The notes: generated from the letters alone by a model not told the origin. DNA of 64,000 nucleotides from Micromonospora carbonacea (GCF_014205165.1 NZ_JACHMZ010000001.1:496001-560000); one strand, 5' to 3'. Numbered from the stretch's first letter, positions 26,311 to 39,040 are shown. Made by a program: numbers and translations.

Positions 26311-26390
26311 GGTGGGCGGTCACGCCAGGGCCGTCCACCGGTCGGATCGGGGTGGACGACCACGCCAGGGCCGCTCACCGGTAGGTCGGT
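26311..26390. repeat. 40-bp tandem duplication
   Basis: Units 26311-26350 and 26351-26390 share GGTGG-n-CG-n2-CACGCCAGGGCCG-n2-CACCGGT-n-GG, with about ten differences. A third, degenerate unit follows (CACGCCGAGGCC at 26397). It lies between the divergent promoters of the giant exported gene and the thi operon. Confidence 0.75.
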
Positions 26391-26584
26391 GCGGGCCACG
26401 CCGAGGCCACGCGCCGAAATATGTCGATCGGTTGAACAAATTAGCGCCGCTGGACTCGTTTCCGGCAAGGCGTCGGCGTGTAACGATTCGGTATCGGCGA
26501 TCGACCTATCCGGCGCATGCGGAGGAATGGGGAGAAGCGGCTCGCCGGCCGGCTGACCGTGGTCTGGACCACCGGTCGGATCCC

Positions 26585-26613
26585 TTGGCGGATCAGCCGA
26601 TTCGTCGTACGGT
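26585..26613 (+). promoter_or_regulatory. Probable thi operon promoter
   Basis: TTGGCG at 26585-26590 and TACGGT at 26608-26613 are separated by 17 bp. Predicted transcription start is near 26620, just before the 5' side of the TPP riboswitch, which fits a riboswitch leader. Confidence 0.55.
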
Positions 26614-26621
26614 GACACGGA

Positions 26622-26716
26622 CGTAACCCACGGGAGCCCGGTGTACCGGGCTGAGAGGGGGGCTGGAGCCCCCGACCGTCGAACCTGATCCGGGTAATGC
26701 CGGCGCAGGGAGGAGA
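26622..26716 (+). promoter_or_regulatory. TPP riboswitch (THI element)
   Basis: The diagnostic conserved parts are present in order: CACGGGAGCCC on the 5' side, CTGAGA at 26651-26656, then GAACCTGATCCGGGTAATGC and CGGCGCAGGGAGG. A variable stem GGGGGGCTGGAGCCCCC sits between them. The 3' closing strand contains GGGAGGAG, which also serves as the thiE Shine-Dalgarno 7 nt before the GTG. Binding of thiamine pyrophosphate should therefore hide the ribosome-binding site, a translational OFF switch for the operon. Confidence 0.95.
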
Positions 26717-26722
26717 GTTGCC

Positions 26723-27349
26723 GTGCCGTCCCTTGGGCGACTGCATCTGATCACCGACACCCGGCCGGGGCGCGACCCCCTCGCCGTGCTGCGCGCCGCC
26801 CTGCCGGTGGCCCGCGCCGAGTTGGTCGTCCAGGTCCGGGTCACCGACGACGCCACCGACCGCGAGGCGTACGACCTCGCCCGGCGGGCGGTCGCCCTGT
26901 GCGCCCCGTACGGGGCGACGTGCCTGGTCAACGACCGGCTGCACGTGGCGCTCGCGGTCGGCGCCGCCGGCGGCCACGTCGGCGCGGACGACCTGCCCGT
27001 CCCGGCGGCCCGCCGGATCCTCGGCCCCACCGCGGTGCTCGGCGCGACCGCCCGGTCACCGGGACCGGCCGCCGAGGCGGTGGCCGGCGGGGCCAGCTAC
27101 CTCGGCGTCGGCCCCTGCCACGCCACCGACACCAAGGCGGGGCTGCCGGACCCGATCGGCCCCGCCGGGGTACGCGCCGTGGCCGGGGCCGTGGCGGTGC
27201 CGGTGATCGCCATCGGCGGGGTGACCGCCTCCGGTGTCCCGGCGCTGCGCGCCGCCGGGGCGTACGGGGTAGCGGTGGTCGGGGCGCTCTCCGCCGCCGC
27301 CGATCCGGCGCGCGCCACCGCCGAGCTGCTCGGGGCGCTGACGTGCTAG
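26723..27349 (+). CDS. thiE: Thiamine phosphate synthase
   Basis: Joins HMP-pyrophosphate and thiazole phosphate carboxylate to give thiamine phosphate. The 208-residue TIM barrel shows LHLITDT at strand 1, NDRLHVALAVGAAGGHVGAD (His-Val-Gly replaces the usual His-Leu-Gly), GVGPCHATDTKAG and VIAIGGVTASG. The usual Gln-Leu-Arg-(Glu/Asp)-Lys strand reads VQVRVTDD, so one basic pyrophosphate contact may be changed. GTG start directly behind the riboswitch. A second ThiE-like gene lies later in the operon, so the division of labour between the two is open. Confidence 0.88.
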   Translation: MPSLGRLHLITDTRPGRDPLAVLRAALPVARAELVVQVRVTDDATDREAYDLARRAVALCAPYGATCLVNDRLHVALAVGAAGGHVGADDLPVPAARRILGPTAVLGATARSPGPAAEAVAGGASYLGVGPCHATDTKAGLPDPIGPAGVRAVAGAVAVPVIAIGGVTASGVPALRAAGAYGVAVVGALSAAADPARATAELLGALTC

Positions 27350-27411
27350 CCCGCGCCGAGGTGTCAGCCCACGCCGACGGGTCGGCCCACGCCGAGGTGC
27401 CAGCCCACGTC
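27340..27411. repeat. 18-bp imperfect tandem repeat, four units
   Basis: Units 27340-27357, 27358-27375, 27376-27393 and 27394-27411 follow the pattern GA(C/G)G(T/G)G-n2-(A/G)GCCC(A/G)CG(C/T)C. The first unit contains the thiE stop codon. As 18 is divisible by three, the thiO-side frame stays open through all copies, encoding a six-residue Ala/His repeat if translated. Confidence 0.85.
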
Positions 27412-27417
27412 GAGGGG

Positions 27418-27468
27418 TTAGGAAGGGGCCCTTCCTATGCAGAAGGCGTTAACAGGGGGCCCTTCCTT
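27418..27468. repeat. Interspersed palindromic repeat, copy 2
   Basis: Contains the near-palindrome TAGGAAGGGGCCCTTCCTA (27419-27437) and an outer inverted arm ending at 27468. The 23 nt at 27446-27468 are identical, inverted, to 18551-18573. It sits at the very 5' end of thiO, directly after the 18-bp tandem repeats, and no stop codon interrupts the thiO frame across it. Confidence 0.85.
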
Positions 27469-27474
27469 ACCGAC

Positions 27475-28560
27475 GTGGCGGTGGTGGGGGGCGGGGCCGT
27501 CGGGCTGGCCGTGGCGTGGCGGTGCGCGGCGCGCGGGCTGCGCGTCACCGTGCACGACCCGGCCCCCGGGTCGGGCGCGTCCCACGTCGCCGCCGGGATG
27601 CTGTCGCCGGTCGCCGAGTCCTACTTCGGCGAACGGGAGTTGACCGCGCTGCTGGTCGCCTCGGCCGCCCGCTGGCCCGCGTTCGCCGCCGAGCTGACCG
27701 CCGCCAGCGGCGTCGACCTCGGGTACCGCACCGAGGGCACCCTCGTCGTCGGGCTCACCGGCGACGACCTCGCCGAGGCACGGCGGCTGTGGTCGTACCA
27801 GCGGGACCTGGGGCTGCCCATCAGCCCGCTGCGCCCGTCGGAGCTGCGCGACCGCGAACCAGCGCTCGCCACCCGGGTACGCGGCGGCGCGATCGCCCCC
27901 GGCGACCACCAGGTCGACCCCCGGCGGCTGGTCACGGCGCTGCGCACCGCCGCCGGGCGGGCCGGCGCGACCCTCGTCGCCGGCGGGGTGCGGTCGCTGT
28001 CCGACCTCGACGCCCGGGTCACCGTCGTCGCGGCCGGCTGCGGGACCGCCGCGCTCACCGGGCTGCCGGTCCGCCCGGTCAAGGGCCAGATCCTGCGGCT
28101 GCGTGCGCCCGACGGCGGCCCGCCGGGCTTCCGGCACGTCGTCCGGGGGTACGCCGACGGCGAACCCGTCTACCTGGTGCCCCGCTCCAGCGGGGAGGTG
28201 GTGGTCGGCGCGACCGTCGAGGAACGCGCCGACACCGACGTCACCGCCGGGGCGGTGCTGCGGCTGCTCCGCGCCGCCGTGGATCTCGTCCCCGAGCTGG
28301 CCGAGTACGACCTGGTCGAGGCGACCGCCGGGCTGCGCCCCGGCACCCCCGACAACAGGCCGGTCATCGGGCCGCTGCCCGGCCGGCCCGGCGTGCTCGC
28401 CGCCACCGGCCACCACCGGCACGGCATCGTGCTCACCCCGGTCACCGCCGACCTCGTCACCGACCTGATCGTCACCGGGCAGCCGGGCTCCCCGGCGGTG
28501 GACCCGCTGCTCGCCCCCTTCACCCCCGAGCGGTTCGCCGGCCAACGCCGGTCCGGCTGA
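27475..28560 (+). CDS. thiO: Glycine oxidase ThiO
   Basis: FAD enzyme that oxidises glycine to dehydroglycine for thiazole synthesis. N-terminal dinucleotide fold VVGGGAVGLAVAWRCAARG, then SHVAAGMLSPVAE, and the C-terminal ATAGLRPGTPDNRPVIGPLP and TGHHRHGIVLTP segments typical of ThiO. The start is uncertain. The GTG at 27475 begins right at the first beta strand (about 361 residues). GTGs at 27397 and 27361 are also in frame but would translate the palindromic and 18-bp repeats as an added N-terminal tail. None has a good Shine-Dalgarno. The repeats may have displaced the original start. Confidence 0.88.
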   Translation: MAVVGGGAVGLAVAWRCAARGLRVTVHDPAPGSGASHVAAGMLSPVAESYFGERELTALLVASAARWPAFAAELTAASGVDLGYRTEGTLVVGLTGDDLAEARRLWSYQRDLGLPISPLRPSELRDREPALATRVRGGAIAPGDHQVDPRRLVTALRTAAGRAGATLVAGGVRSLSDLDARVTVVAAGCGTAALTGLPVRPVKGQILRLRAPDGGPPGFRHVVRGYADGEPVYLVPRSSGEVVVGATVEERADTDVTAGAVLRLLRAAVDLVPELAEYDLVEATAGLRPGTPDNRPVIGPLPGRPGVLAATGHHRHGIVLTPVTADLVTDLIVTGQPGSPAVDPLLAPFTPERFAGQRRSG

Positions 28561-28647
28561 CCGCCGTCGACCCGACCGATCGCGTCCGGCCCGGCGCGTC
28601 CCGTCACCGGTGGCGGGCCGAGAACGCATCCGAGGAGGAGCACCCAC

Positions 28648-33184
<4,537 letters not shown>

Positions 33185-33257
33185 TCCCGCCCGGCCCGCC
33201 GGGGTGGCCTTGCCTGGCCTGCGTCCGGAGCCGGGTCGGCGACATGGTGGTGCCCCG

Positions 33258-33323
33258 CCGGGGCTGACCCCGTCACGTCGCCGACATGGTGGGACGCCGG
33301 CCGCCAGGCGGGGTCAGTCCCGG
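33258..33323. terminator. Inverted repeat between convergent thiC and the 33314 gene
   Basis: 14-bp arms, CCGGGGCTGACCCC at 33258-33271 and GGGGTCAGTCCCGG at 33310-33323, with one mismatch and a 38-nt loop. A direct repeat TCGGCGACATGGTGG / TCGCCGACATGGTGG (33237 and 33279) lies across it. A weak bidirectional terminator is the simplest reading. Confidence 0.4.
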
Positions 33324-35581
33324 TGGTGCCGGCCGGAGGCGCGCAGCGAGCGCCGGGTGGCGTCCTCCGACCCACCGGTCTCGCCCGACACGGGGCGGGC
33401 GAGGCCGGTGACCCAGTCGACGTACTCCTCGTCCTGCGCCGGCAGCGGTTCCGGGTCGCGGCGGTCGTCCCGCTCGGCCGCCGCGCCCGGGTCGTCGGCC
33501 GCCCGGGTCCGGCCGCGCCGGAACAGGGGCCGCAGGAGCCGGGACCTGCCGGCAGCGGCGTCCTCCGGCGACGCGCCGGCCTCCGCCGGACCCTCGGGCT
33601 CGCCGGCGACGGGAGCGGCAGCCGCCCCGCCGGCCGGTGCCGGTCCGGTCCCGCCGACCGGGGGCAGGCCCGTGCCGGGGGAGGGGGGCGCGCCGGTAGC
33701 CCGCACCGCGCTCTGCCACAGCTCGCCCGGTCCACCCGGCTCGTCGCGCGGGGGCGGCGTGTCGCCCACCGGGTGCTGCTCGGGCGTCGGCGTGGCGAAC
33801 CGGCGCGCGGCGTTGCCGAACGCGTCCCAGCTCGCCGCCTTGTCGAGGTCGGGCAGGGGGAGCCGGGGGCGGGGCCGTGCGGCCGCCTCGGCGGCCTGGC
33901 CGCTCGGGGACCGGTCGGCGGCCTCGCCGGTCGGGACCGGGTCGGTGGCCCGGCGGCCGGTCGTGGCCGGGTCGGTCGGGGTCGGCTCGGTGGCCGGGTC
34001 GGTCGGGGTCGGGTCGGCGGCCCGGCCGGTCGGGGTCGGCTCGGTGGCCTCGCCGGTCGGGGTGGGATCGGTGGCCCGGCCGATCGGGGGCGGGTCGGTC
34101 GCCTCGCCGAGCGGGGCTGGGCCGGTCTTCTCGCCGGTCCCGGTCGTCTCGCCGGTCGCGGCCGGGTCGGTGGGCCGGGCGGCGGGCGTGCCGGCGGCCA
34201 TCGGCCACTCCCAGTGGGCGGGGGGAGCGCCGGCCGGACCGTGGGCCCCGGTCGGGTCCTGCGTGTCGTCGCCCCGGCTGTGGGGGCCTGCGCTGCGGGC
34301 GGGGGTGTCGCCGGTGCGGTCGTCCGGCAGCGGGTCGCCGATGGTCGCGGGGACCCGGCGGGCCGTGGTCGGGCCCGGCTGGGCGGCCGGGTCGGTCGGG
34401 CCGGCGGGCCCGTCGGCGTCGCCGGCCGCCGGTGGGGTTTGGCCGGTCGGCAGCGGCCGGAGGATGTCCGTCGGCTCGATCGCGGCCCGGTGGCCGGCCG
34501 CGCGGGCCGTGCCGGGCAGACCGACGCCGCGCCCCCTGGCCAGGCCGGCGGCGCGCATCCCGGACAGGGCCGCGCGGAGCGTGCCGGGCGGGCGGGCGCC
34601 GAGCGCTCCGGGCAGGGCCGCACCCCGGGAACCGGCCAGGTCGGCCGGCCCGCCGGCCGGGACGACGACGCCGGCCGGGCCGTCGGCCGGCGGGTCGGCG
34701 TCGGCGGACCGGGCGAAGAGGGGCCAGCCGGCGAAGAGGGGCCAGCGGGCCAGGGCGGCGGCCGTGGCGCCGAGCAGGCCGGTGACGACCGCGAGCAGCG
34801 CGCCGTAGTAGGGCGCGAGCTGATACCGGTCGGCCGGGTCGCCCGGGCCCGCGGTGAGGTAGGCGAAGGCGACCAGCACGGGGCCCGCCGCCCCGGTCGC
34901 GCCCGCGATCAGCGGCGGATGCCCGCGCCGGCGGGCCAGCGCGCCGGAGGCCGCGCCCGCGAGCAGGGCCGCCAGCGGCAGGACGATCGTGGCCAGCCGC
35001 TGCGCCGCGTCCGTGGCGAGCCAGGCCGGCTCGAACACCCCGAGGCGTACGGTCGGCAGCGGGCCGGTGCCGACGAGGGACGGCAGGGCCGAGACCAGGG
35101 CGACGAACCAGACCGTGCCGGCGACGGCCGCGACGTTCCAGCCCAGCGGCGGGCGCAGCAGCACGGCGAGCGCCGCGCCGGCGCCGACCACCGCGCCGAG
35201 GGTCGCGCAGATGCCCACCGCCCAGACCGGGTCCACGCTGTTGAGCTGGGTGGCCCGGGCCGGCTGCATGCACAACGGCGCGACGACGGTCGCGCCCAGG
35301 GCCGCCGCGCCGGCCAGGGCGAGCCGCCCGGTCGTGCTGCCGGTGACCGGGTCGGCGCTGGTGAGCCGCTCGGTGACCACCGCGCCGACCACGGCGGCGA
35401 GCACCGCGCACCAGCCCACCCAGACGAGCTGGGCGGGCCACCGGTTGACGGTGGCGTCGGTGAAGTCGCCGGCGATCCGCACGATGCCGAAGCCGTACGC
35501 GATGCCGAGCTGGCCGGCCCCGGCCAGCATGCTCACCCCGAGCGCGGTGAGCAGCGGCTTGCCCCACGTCCGAAAGGCCAT
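33314..35581 (-). CDS. Large multi-pass membrane protein with Pro/Thr-rich repeat tail
   Basis: Unrecognised protein of about 755 residues. The N-terminal half has roughly eight to ten hydrophobic helices (for example LLTALGVSMLAGAGQLGIAY and LVWVGWCAVLAAVVGAVVTE). The C-terminal half is low complexity and includes seven or eight copies of a nine-residue unit of the form ATDPTPTGE. The ATG giving MAFRTWGKPLL is used; a GTG three codons upstream is also possible, and neither has a clear Shine-Dalgarno. The layout suggests a membrane domain with a long disordered cytoplasmic or extracellular tail. No function is assigned. Confidence 0.75.
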   Translation of the reverse strand: MAFRTWGKPLLTALGVSMLAGAGQLGIAYGFGIVRIAGDFTDATVNRWPAQLVWVGWCAVLAAVVGAVVTERLTSADPVTGSTTGRLALAGAAALGATVVAPLCMQPARATQLNSVDPVWAVGICATLGAVVGAGAALAVLLRPPLGWNVAAVAGTVWFVALVSALPSLVGTGPLPTVRLGVFEPAWLATDAAQRLATIVLPLAALLAGAASGALARRRGHPPLIAGATGAAGPVLVAFAYLTAGPGDPADRYQLAPYYGALLAVVTGLLGATAAALARWPLFAGWPLFARSADADPPADGPAGVVVPAGGPADLAGSRGAALPGALGARPPGTLRAALSGMRAAGLARGRGVGLPGTARAAGHRAAIEPTDILRPLPTGQTPPAAGDADGPAGPTDPAAQPGPTTARRVPATIGDPLPDDRTGDTPARSAGPHSRGDDTQDPTGAHGPAGAPPAHWEWPMAAGTPAARPTDPAATGETTGTGEKTGPAPLGEATDPPPIGRATDPTPTGEATEPTPTGRAADPTPTDPATEPTPTDPATTGRRATDPVPTGEAADRSPSGQAAEAAARPRPRLPLPDLDKAASWDAFGNAARRFATPTPEQHPVGDTPPPRDEPGGPGELWQSAVRATGAPPSPGTGLPPVGGTGPAPAGGAAAAPVAGEPEGPAEAGASPEDAAAGRSRLLRPLFRRGRTRAADDPGAAAERDDRRDPEPLPAQDEEYVDWVTGLARPVSGETGGSEDATRRSLRASGRHHRD
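33900..34145. repeat. 27-bp coding repeats in the membrane protein gene
   Basis: Imperfect 27-bp units encode ATDPTPTGE, ATEPTPTGR, AADPTPTDP and similar in tandem. The length is a multiple of three, so copy number can change without frameshift. Such tracts are prone to slippage. Confidence 0.7.
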
Positions 35582-35647
35582 GTCGGGCACGTTACGGCCC
35601 GGTGCGCCCGATCGCCACCTTGGCGCGGCGACGCGCCCGGCCTGCGA

Positions 35648-35956
35648 CTACTTGAGCTCGACCAGCCGCGCCAGGTACGTCGTATCCCCGACATTGGTGA
35701 GCATGTGGACGGCGCCCGGGTCGCGGTACACCACCCCGCCGGTCGGCTCGTCCGCGTCGATGGTGGTGCCGTCGATCGTCTGCACCACGTTCTTCGCGCC
35801 CTGGACGGCGATCACCAGGTACGGGTGGTCGTGCCGGTGCAGCGGCTGCCGCTCGCCCGGCTCCAGCCGGATGTGCCACACCCGCACCCGGTCGTTCTCG
35901 TAGACGATCTCCTGGCCCACCGGGCCCAGCTCGGTCCCGTCGATCACGTCGGTCAT
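35648..35956 (-). CDS. Cupin-domain protein
   Basis: A 102-residue single-domain cupin. Metal-binding motif 1 is visible as PGERQPLHRHDHPYLVIAV, with His-x-His and a later Gly; motif 2 is PTGGVVYRDPGAVHML with the last His. Small beta-barrel proteins of this type act as isomerases, oxygenases or sensors; the activity here is unknown. It ends a minus-strand group with the luciferase-like oxidoreductase (4-bp spacing) and the ABC ATPase, and may modify the same compound. Confidence 0.85.
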   Translation of the reverse strand: MTDVIDGTELGPVGQEIVYENDRVRVWHIRLEPGERQPLHRHDHPYLVIAVQGAKNVVQTIDGTTIDADEPTGGVVYRDPGAVHMLTNVGDTTYLARLVELK

Positions 35957-35960
35957 CCGG

Positions 35961-36929
35961 TCAGCCTCCAGTGGCGGCAGCGTCGGCGCGCGCCAGGTGC
36001 GGGAGCACCTCGGCGGCGATGAGCTCCAGGTGGTCGAGGTCGGCGAGGTCGGTCAGCCGCAGGTGCACCCGGGTCGCGCCGACGGCGGCGAACTCGCCGA
36101 TCCGGTCGACGAGCCGGGCGGGCGAGCCGACCACCGCGTCCTCCGGCGGCAGGGCGCTCTTGGCGTGCAGCGGTGCGGCCCGCAGCCGCGCCTCGGCGTC
36201 GGTGCGCCCGACCGCCACCGCGATGGCGGCGGAGAGGACGAGCGGCTCCCGCCCCGACGCCGGGCGGCCGTGCCGGTCGCACGCCTCGGCCACCCGCTCG
36301 TACGCGACGGCGGTCTCGGCGACGCTCTTGAACGGCATGTTGAACTCGTCGGCGTACCGGGCGGCGAGTCGGGGGGTGCGCGTGGGGCCGCGTCCGCCGA
36401 CGATCACCGGTGGGCCGGGCCGCTGGACCGGCTTGGGCAGGGCGGGGGAGTCGACCAGGCGGTAGTGCTCGCCGGTGAAGCTGTACGTCTCGCCGACCGG
36501 GGTGCGCCACAGGCCGGTGATCACTTCGAGCTGCTCGGCGAGCCGGTCGAAACGCTCGCCGACGCCGGGGAACGGGATTCCGTACGAGATGTGCTCCCGC
36601 TCGTACCAGCCGGCGCCGATGCCCAGCTCGACCCGGCCGCCGCTCATCTGGTCGACCTGGGCGACCATGACGGCGAGCGGGCCGGGCAGCCGGAAGGTGG
36701 CCGACGTGACGAGGGTGCCGAGCCGGATCCGGGTGGTCTCCCGCGCCAGCGCGGCGAGGGTGAGCCAGGCGTCGGTGGGGCCGGGCAGGCCGGGCTCGGT
36801 GCCGAGGAACTGGTAGTGGTCGGCCCGCAGGAACCCCTCGAAGCCGCCCGCCTCGACGGCCCGCGCGAAGCGCAGCTGGTCGTCGTAGGTGGCTCCCCGG
36901 TGCGGCTCGGTGAAGACGCTGACCCGCAT
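35961..36929 (-). CDS. LLM-class F420-dependent oxidoreductase, Rv1855c type
   Basis: Luciferase-like TIM-barrel oxidoreductase of about 322 residues that by family would use F420 (or FMN). The opening MRVSVFTEPHRGATYDDQL and the segments FLRADHYQFLG, RIRLGTLVTSATFRLPGPLA, ELGIGAGWYEREH and PVIVGGRGPTRTP match the Rv1855c-like group. The ATG is chosen with GGAGG upstream; a GTG two codons earlier overlaps the stop of the ABC ATPase gene. Co-transcribed with the ATPase and cupin, which suggests oxidation of an imported compound; the substrate is unknown. Confidence 0.88.
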   Translation of the reverse strand: MRVSVFTEPHRGATYDDQLRFARAVEAGGFEGFLRADHYQFLGTEPGLPGPTDAWLTLAALARETTRIRLGTLVTSATFRLPGPLAVMVAQVDQMSGGRVELGIGAGWYEREHISYGIPFPGVGERFDRLAEQLEVITGLWRTPVGETYSFTGEHYRLVDSPALPKPVQRPGPPVIVGGRGPTRTPRLAARYADEFNMPFKSVAETAVAYERVAEACDRHGRPASGREPLVLSAAIAVAVGRTDAEARLRAAPLHAKSALPPEDAVVGSPARLVDRIGEFAAVGATRVHLRLTDLADLDHLELIAAEVLPHLARADAAATGG

Positions 36930-36931
36930 GG

Positions 36932-37726
36932 TCACCGTCCCTCCGTGCCGGCCCCGGCGGGCGCGACGGGGGTGTCGCGTTCCATCAGCAGCTCGTGCAG
37001 CTCGGCGCTGACCCGGGCGACGTCGGCGAGGTGGGCGTTGCGGCCGAGGGTGCGGGGCCGGGGGATGTCGACCTCGACGATCGCGCGGATCCGGCCCGGC
37101 CGGGGGCTGAGCACGACCACCCGGTCGGCGAGCAGCACCGCCTCGTCGATGGAGTGGGTGACGAAGACGACGGTGGCCCCGCTGGTCATGTGCACCCGCT
37201 GGAGCTCACCGGAGAGCTCCTCGCGGGTGAGCGCGTCCAGGGCGGAGAACGGCTCGTCCATGAGCATCACCCGGGGGTCGCCGATCAGCGACCGGCACAG
37301 CGAGACGCGCTGCTGCATGCCGCCGGACAGCTCGTGCGGCAGCCGCTTCTCGAACCCGGCGAGACCGGCCAGGTCGAGCAGCTCCCGGGCGCGCTCGCGG
37401 TGAGCGGCCCGCTTCCACCCGAAGATCTCCACGGGCAGCAGCACGTTGTCCAGCACCGACCGCCAGGGCAGCAGGGCGGGGCGCTGGAACAGCATGGCGA
37501 TGTCGCGGCGGGGGCGGGTGATCGGCGTGCCCGCGACGGTGATCTCCCCGGCGGTGGCCGGCAGCAGGCCGGCGATCATCCGCAGCAGGGTGGACTTGCC
37601 GCAGCCCGAGCGCCCGAGCACGGCGACGAACTCGCCCTCGGCGACGTCGAGGTCGATGCCCCGCAGTGCCTCGACCCGGCCGGCCCGACCGTCGAAGGTG
37701 CGGGACACGCCGGACAGTCGGATCAT
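36932..37726 (-). CDS. ABC transporter ATP-binding protein, SsuB/TauB type
   Basis: ATPase of a nitrate/sulfonate/taurine-class importer. Walker A GRSGCGKST, Q-loop region LFQRPALLPW, signature LSGGMQQRVSLCRSL, Walker B VMLMDEPFSALD and the switch His in FVTHSIDEAV are all present. Start at the ATG giving MIRLSGVSRTF (264 residues), with GGAGG nine bases upstream; the longer extension is not conserved. The binding protein and permease genes lie divergently at 37993 and 39123, so one transporter is split over two transcripts. Confidence 0.93.
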   Translation of the reverse strand: MIRLSGVSRTFDGRAGRVEALRGIDLDVAEGEFVAVLGRSGCGKSTLLRMIAGLLPATAGEITVAGTPITRPRRDIAMLFQRPALLPWRSVLDNVLLPVEIFGWKRAAHRERARELLDLAGLAGFEKRLPHELSGGMQQRVSLCRSLIGDPRVMLMDEPFSALDALTREELSGELQRVHMTSGATVVFVTHSIDEAVLLADRVVVLSPRPGRIRAIVEVDIPRPRTLGRNAHLADVARVSAELHELLMERDTPVAPAGAGTEGR

Positions 37727-37817
37727 CGCCGGTGTCCTCCCTGAGTGGACCATCAGGATCGCAGCTAGGGTAGCCCGCCGCCGTCCGGAGGCAATGGTCC
37801 GGGGTGGAGATCAGTTC

Positions 37818-37833
37818 GTTTCCGTTCCGAAAC
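37818..37833. promoter_or_regulatory. Candidate operator in the transporter divergent region
   Basis: GTTTC-n6-GAAAC (37818-37833) is a small perfect dyad in the 266-bp gap between the divergent ATPase and binding-protein genes. A second dyad, GGCGTCG/CGACGCC, lies at 37903-37930. Either could be a regulator site. No TPP-riboswitch sequence is present in this gap. Confidence 0.35.
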
Positions 37834-37992
37834 ACACACTCCTCGCTACACCGGCAGGTCTCTTGCGTAGTCTGTGCCGGCGAATAGTCCCCTCACGACG
37901 ATGGCGTCGGCTCCCCCCTCTGTCGACGCCGTTGCTCTCGACGACCCGCCCGGAGGCGCATCGCCCCTGGTCGGAAAGGACATGGTGCACAG

Positions 37993-39021
37993 ATGAACAG
38001 GCTGACCCGCACGGTCGCCGCGGCCCTCCTGGCCTCCGCCCTCACCCTGGTGTCCGCGTGCAGCAGCGACTCGGACGCGTCCGACGCGAAGGGCGGCGAC
38101 GGCAAGTCACTGGAGAAAGTGACGTACCTCACTTCCTTCGGCAACTTCGGCCGGGACTCCTACGCCTGGGTGGCGAAGGAGAAGGGCTTCTTCAAGGAGG
38201 CCGGCTTCGACGTCGAGATCAAGCCCGGCCAGGGCACGGGCGCGGTGATCCAGACCATCGTCGGCGGTCAGGCCGACTTCGGTCCGATCGACCTCACCGG
38301 TGGCCTCCTCCAGCTCGGCAACGGGCAGGCCAAGGACTTCGTCGCCGTCGCGGCGATCCAGCAGCGCACCATGGCTGCCATCGTGACGGTCGAGGGCAAG
38401 AACATCGCCTCGCCGAAGGACCTGGAGGGCAAGAAGCTCGCCGACGCCCCGGCGTCCGTGGTCCGCAACCTCTTCCCGACGTACGCCCGGCTCGCCGGCG
38501 TGGACGTCAACAAGGTGACCTGGGTCAACGGCGAGGCGCAGACCCTGATGGGCACCCTCGCCTCCGGCTCCGTCGACGGCATCGGCCAGTTCGTCGTGGG
38601 CCAGCCGACGGTCGAGGCGGTCACCAAGAAGAAGGCCGTCCTGCTGCCCTACAGCAACGTGATGCAGGACCTCTACGGCAACGTGCTGATCACCTCCAGC
38701 AAGATCGCCAAGGAGAAGCCGGAGATGGTGAAGCGGTTCACCGCCGCGCTGATGAAGGGCCTGGAGTACTCCCTGGCGAACCCGCAGGAGGCCGCCGAGC
38801 TGCTGAAGAAGAACGTCGACGCCACCAACCCGGCGGCGGCCGCCGCCGAGCTCCAGCTCATGGCCGGGTACGTCCGGTCCAACAACTCCGGCACCAAGAT
38901 CGGCACGCTGGACAGCGGCCGGGTCGCCAAGAGCATCGCGATCCTCCAGGGCGCGGGCTCGCTCAAGCAGAACCTCACCCCCGACCAGATCATCGACTTC
39001 AGCCTCGTGCCGCAGTCCTGA
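37993..39021 (+). CDS. ABC transporter substrate-binding lipoprotein, NMT1/SsuA type
   Basis: A 342-residue lipoprotein: basic N-terminus, hydrophobic run and lipobox LVSAC with the acylated Cys at residue 23. The mature part matches the NMT1/SsuA/TauA binding-protein fold (YAWVAKEKGFFKEAGFDVEI, GQADFGPIDLTGGLL). Substrates of this class include sulfonates, nitrate and thiamine pyrimidine precursors. The thi operon is only 4 kb away, but no THI element precedes this gene, so an HMP-precursor role is only a possibility. Followed by a 17-bp hairpin and then the permease. Confidence 0.92.
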   Translation: MNRLTRTVAAALLASALTLVSACSSDSDASDAKGGDGKSLEKVTYLTSFGNFGRDSYAWVAKEKGFFKEAGFDVEIKPGQGTGAVIQTIVGGQADFGPIDLTGGLLQLGNGQAKDFVAVAAIQQRTMAAIVTVEGKNIASPKDLEGKKLADAPASVVRNLFPTYARLAGVDVNKVTWVNGEAQTLMGTLASGSVDGIGQFVVGQPTVEAVTKKKAVLLPYSNVMQDLYGNVLITSSKIAKEKPEMVKRFTAALMKGLEYSLANPQEAAELLKKNVDATNPAAAAAELQLMAGYVRSNNSGTKIGTLDSGRVAKSIAILQGAGSLKQNLTPDQIIDFSLVPQS

Positions 39022-39040
39022 CCGGTCCGACAAGTCAGCA

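Larger units (their letters stand above)
26134..26621. other. Non-coding region upstream of the giant exported gene and the thi operon
   Basis: About 490 bp between two divergent transcripts. It contains two GC hairpins (26250-26271 and 26279-26305), a 40-bp tandem duplication (26311-26390) with a degenerate third unit, and an unusually AT-rich stretch (26417-26445, around AAATATGTCGATCGGTTGAA) likely to hold the minus-strand promoter. The plus-strand promoter of the thi operon lies at its right end. No supported gene is seen in it. Confidence 0.7.

Noticed and set aside
27340..27411. Possible CRISPR-like array (regular 18-bp units)
   Set aside because: Units are contiguous with no spacers and no cas gene is in the window; this is a simple tandem repeat.
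37754..37992. TPP riboswitch upstream of the NMT1-type binding protein
   Set aside because: The conserved CTGAGA and CCTGAT...GGGTAATGCC elements are absent, so thiamine control of this transporter is not supported by the sequence.
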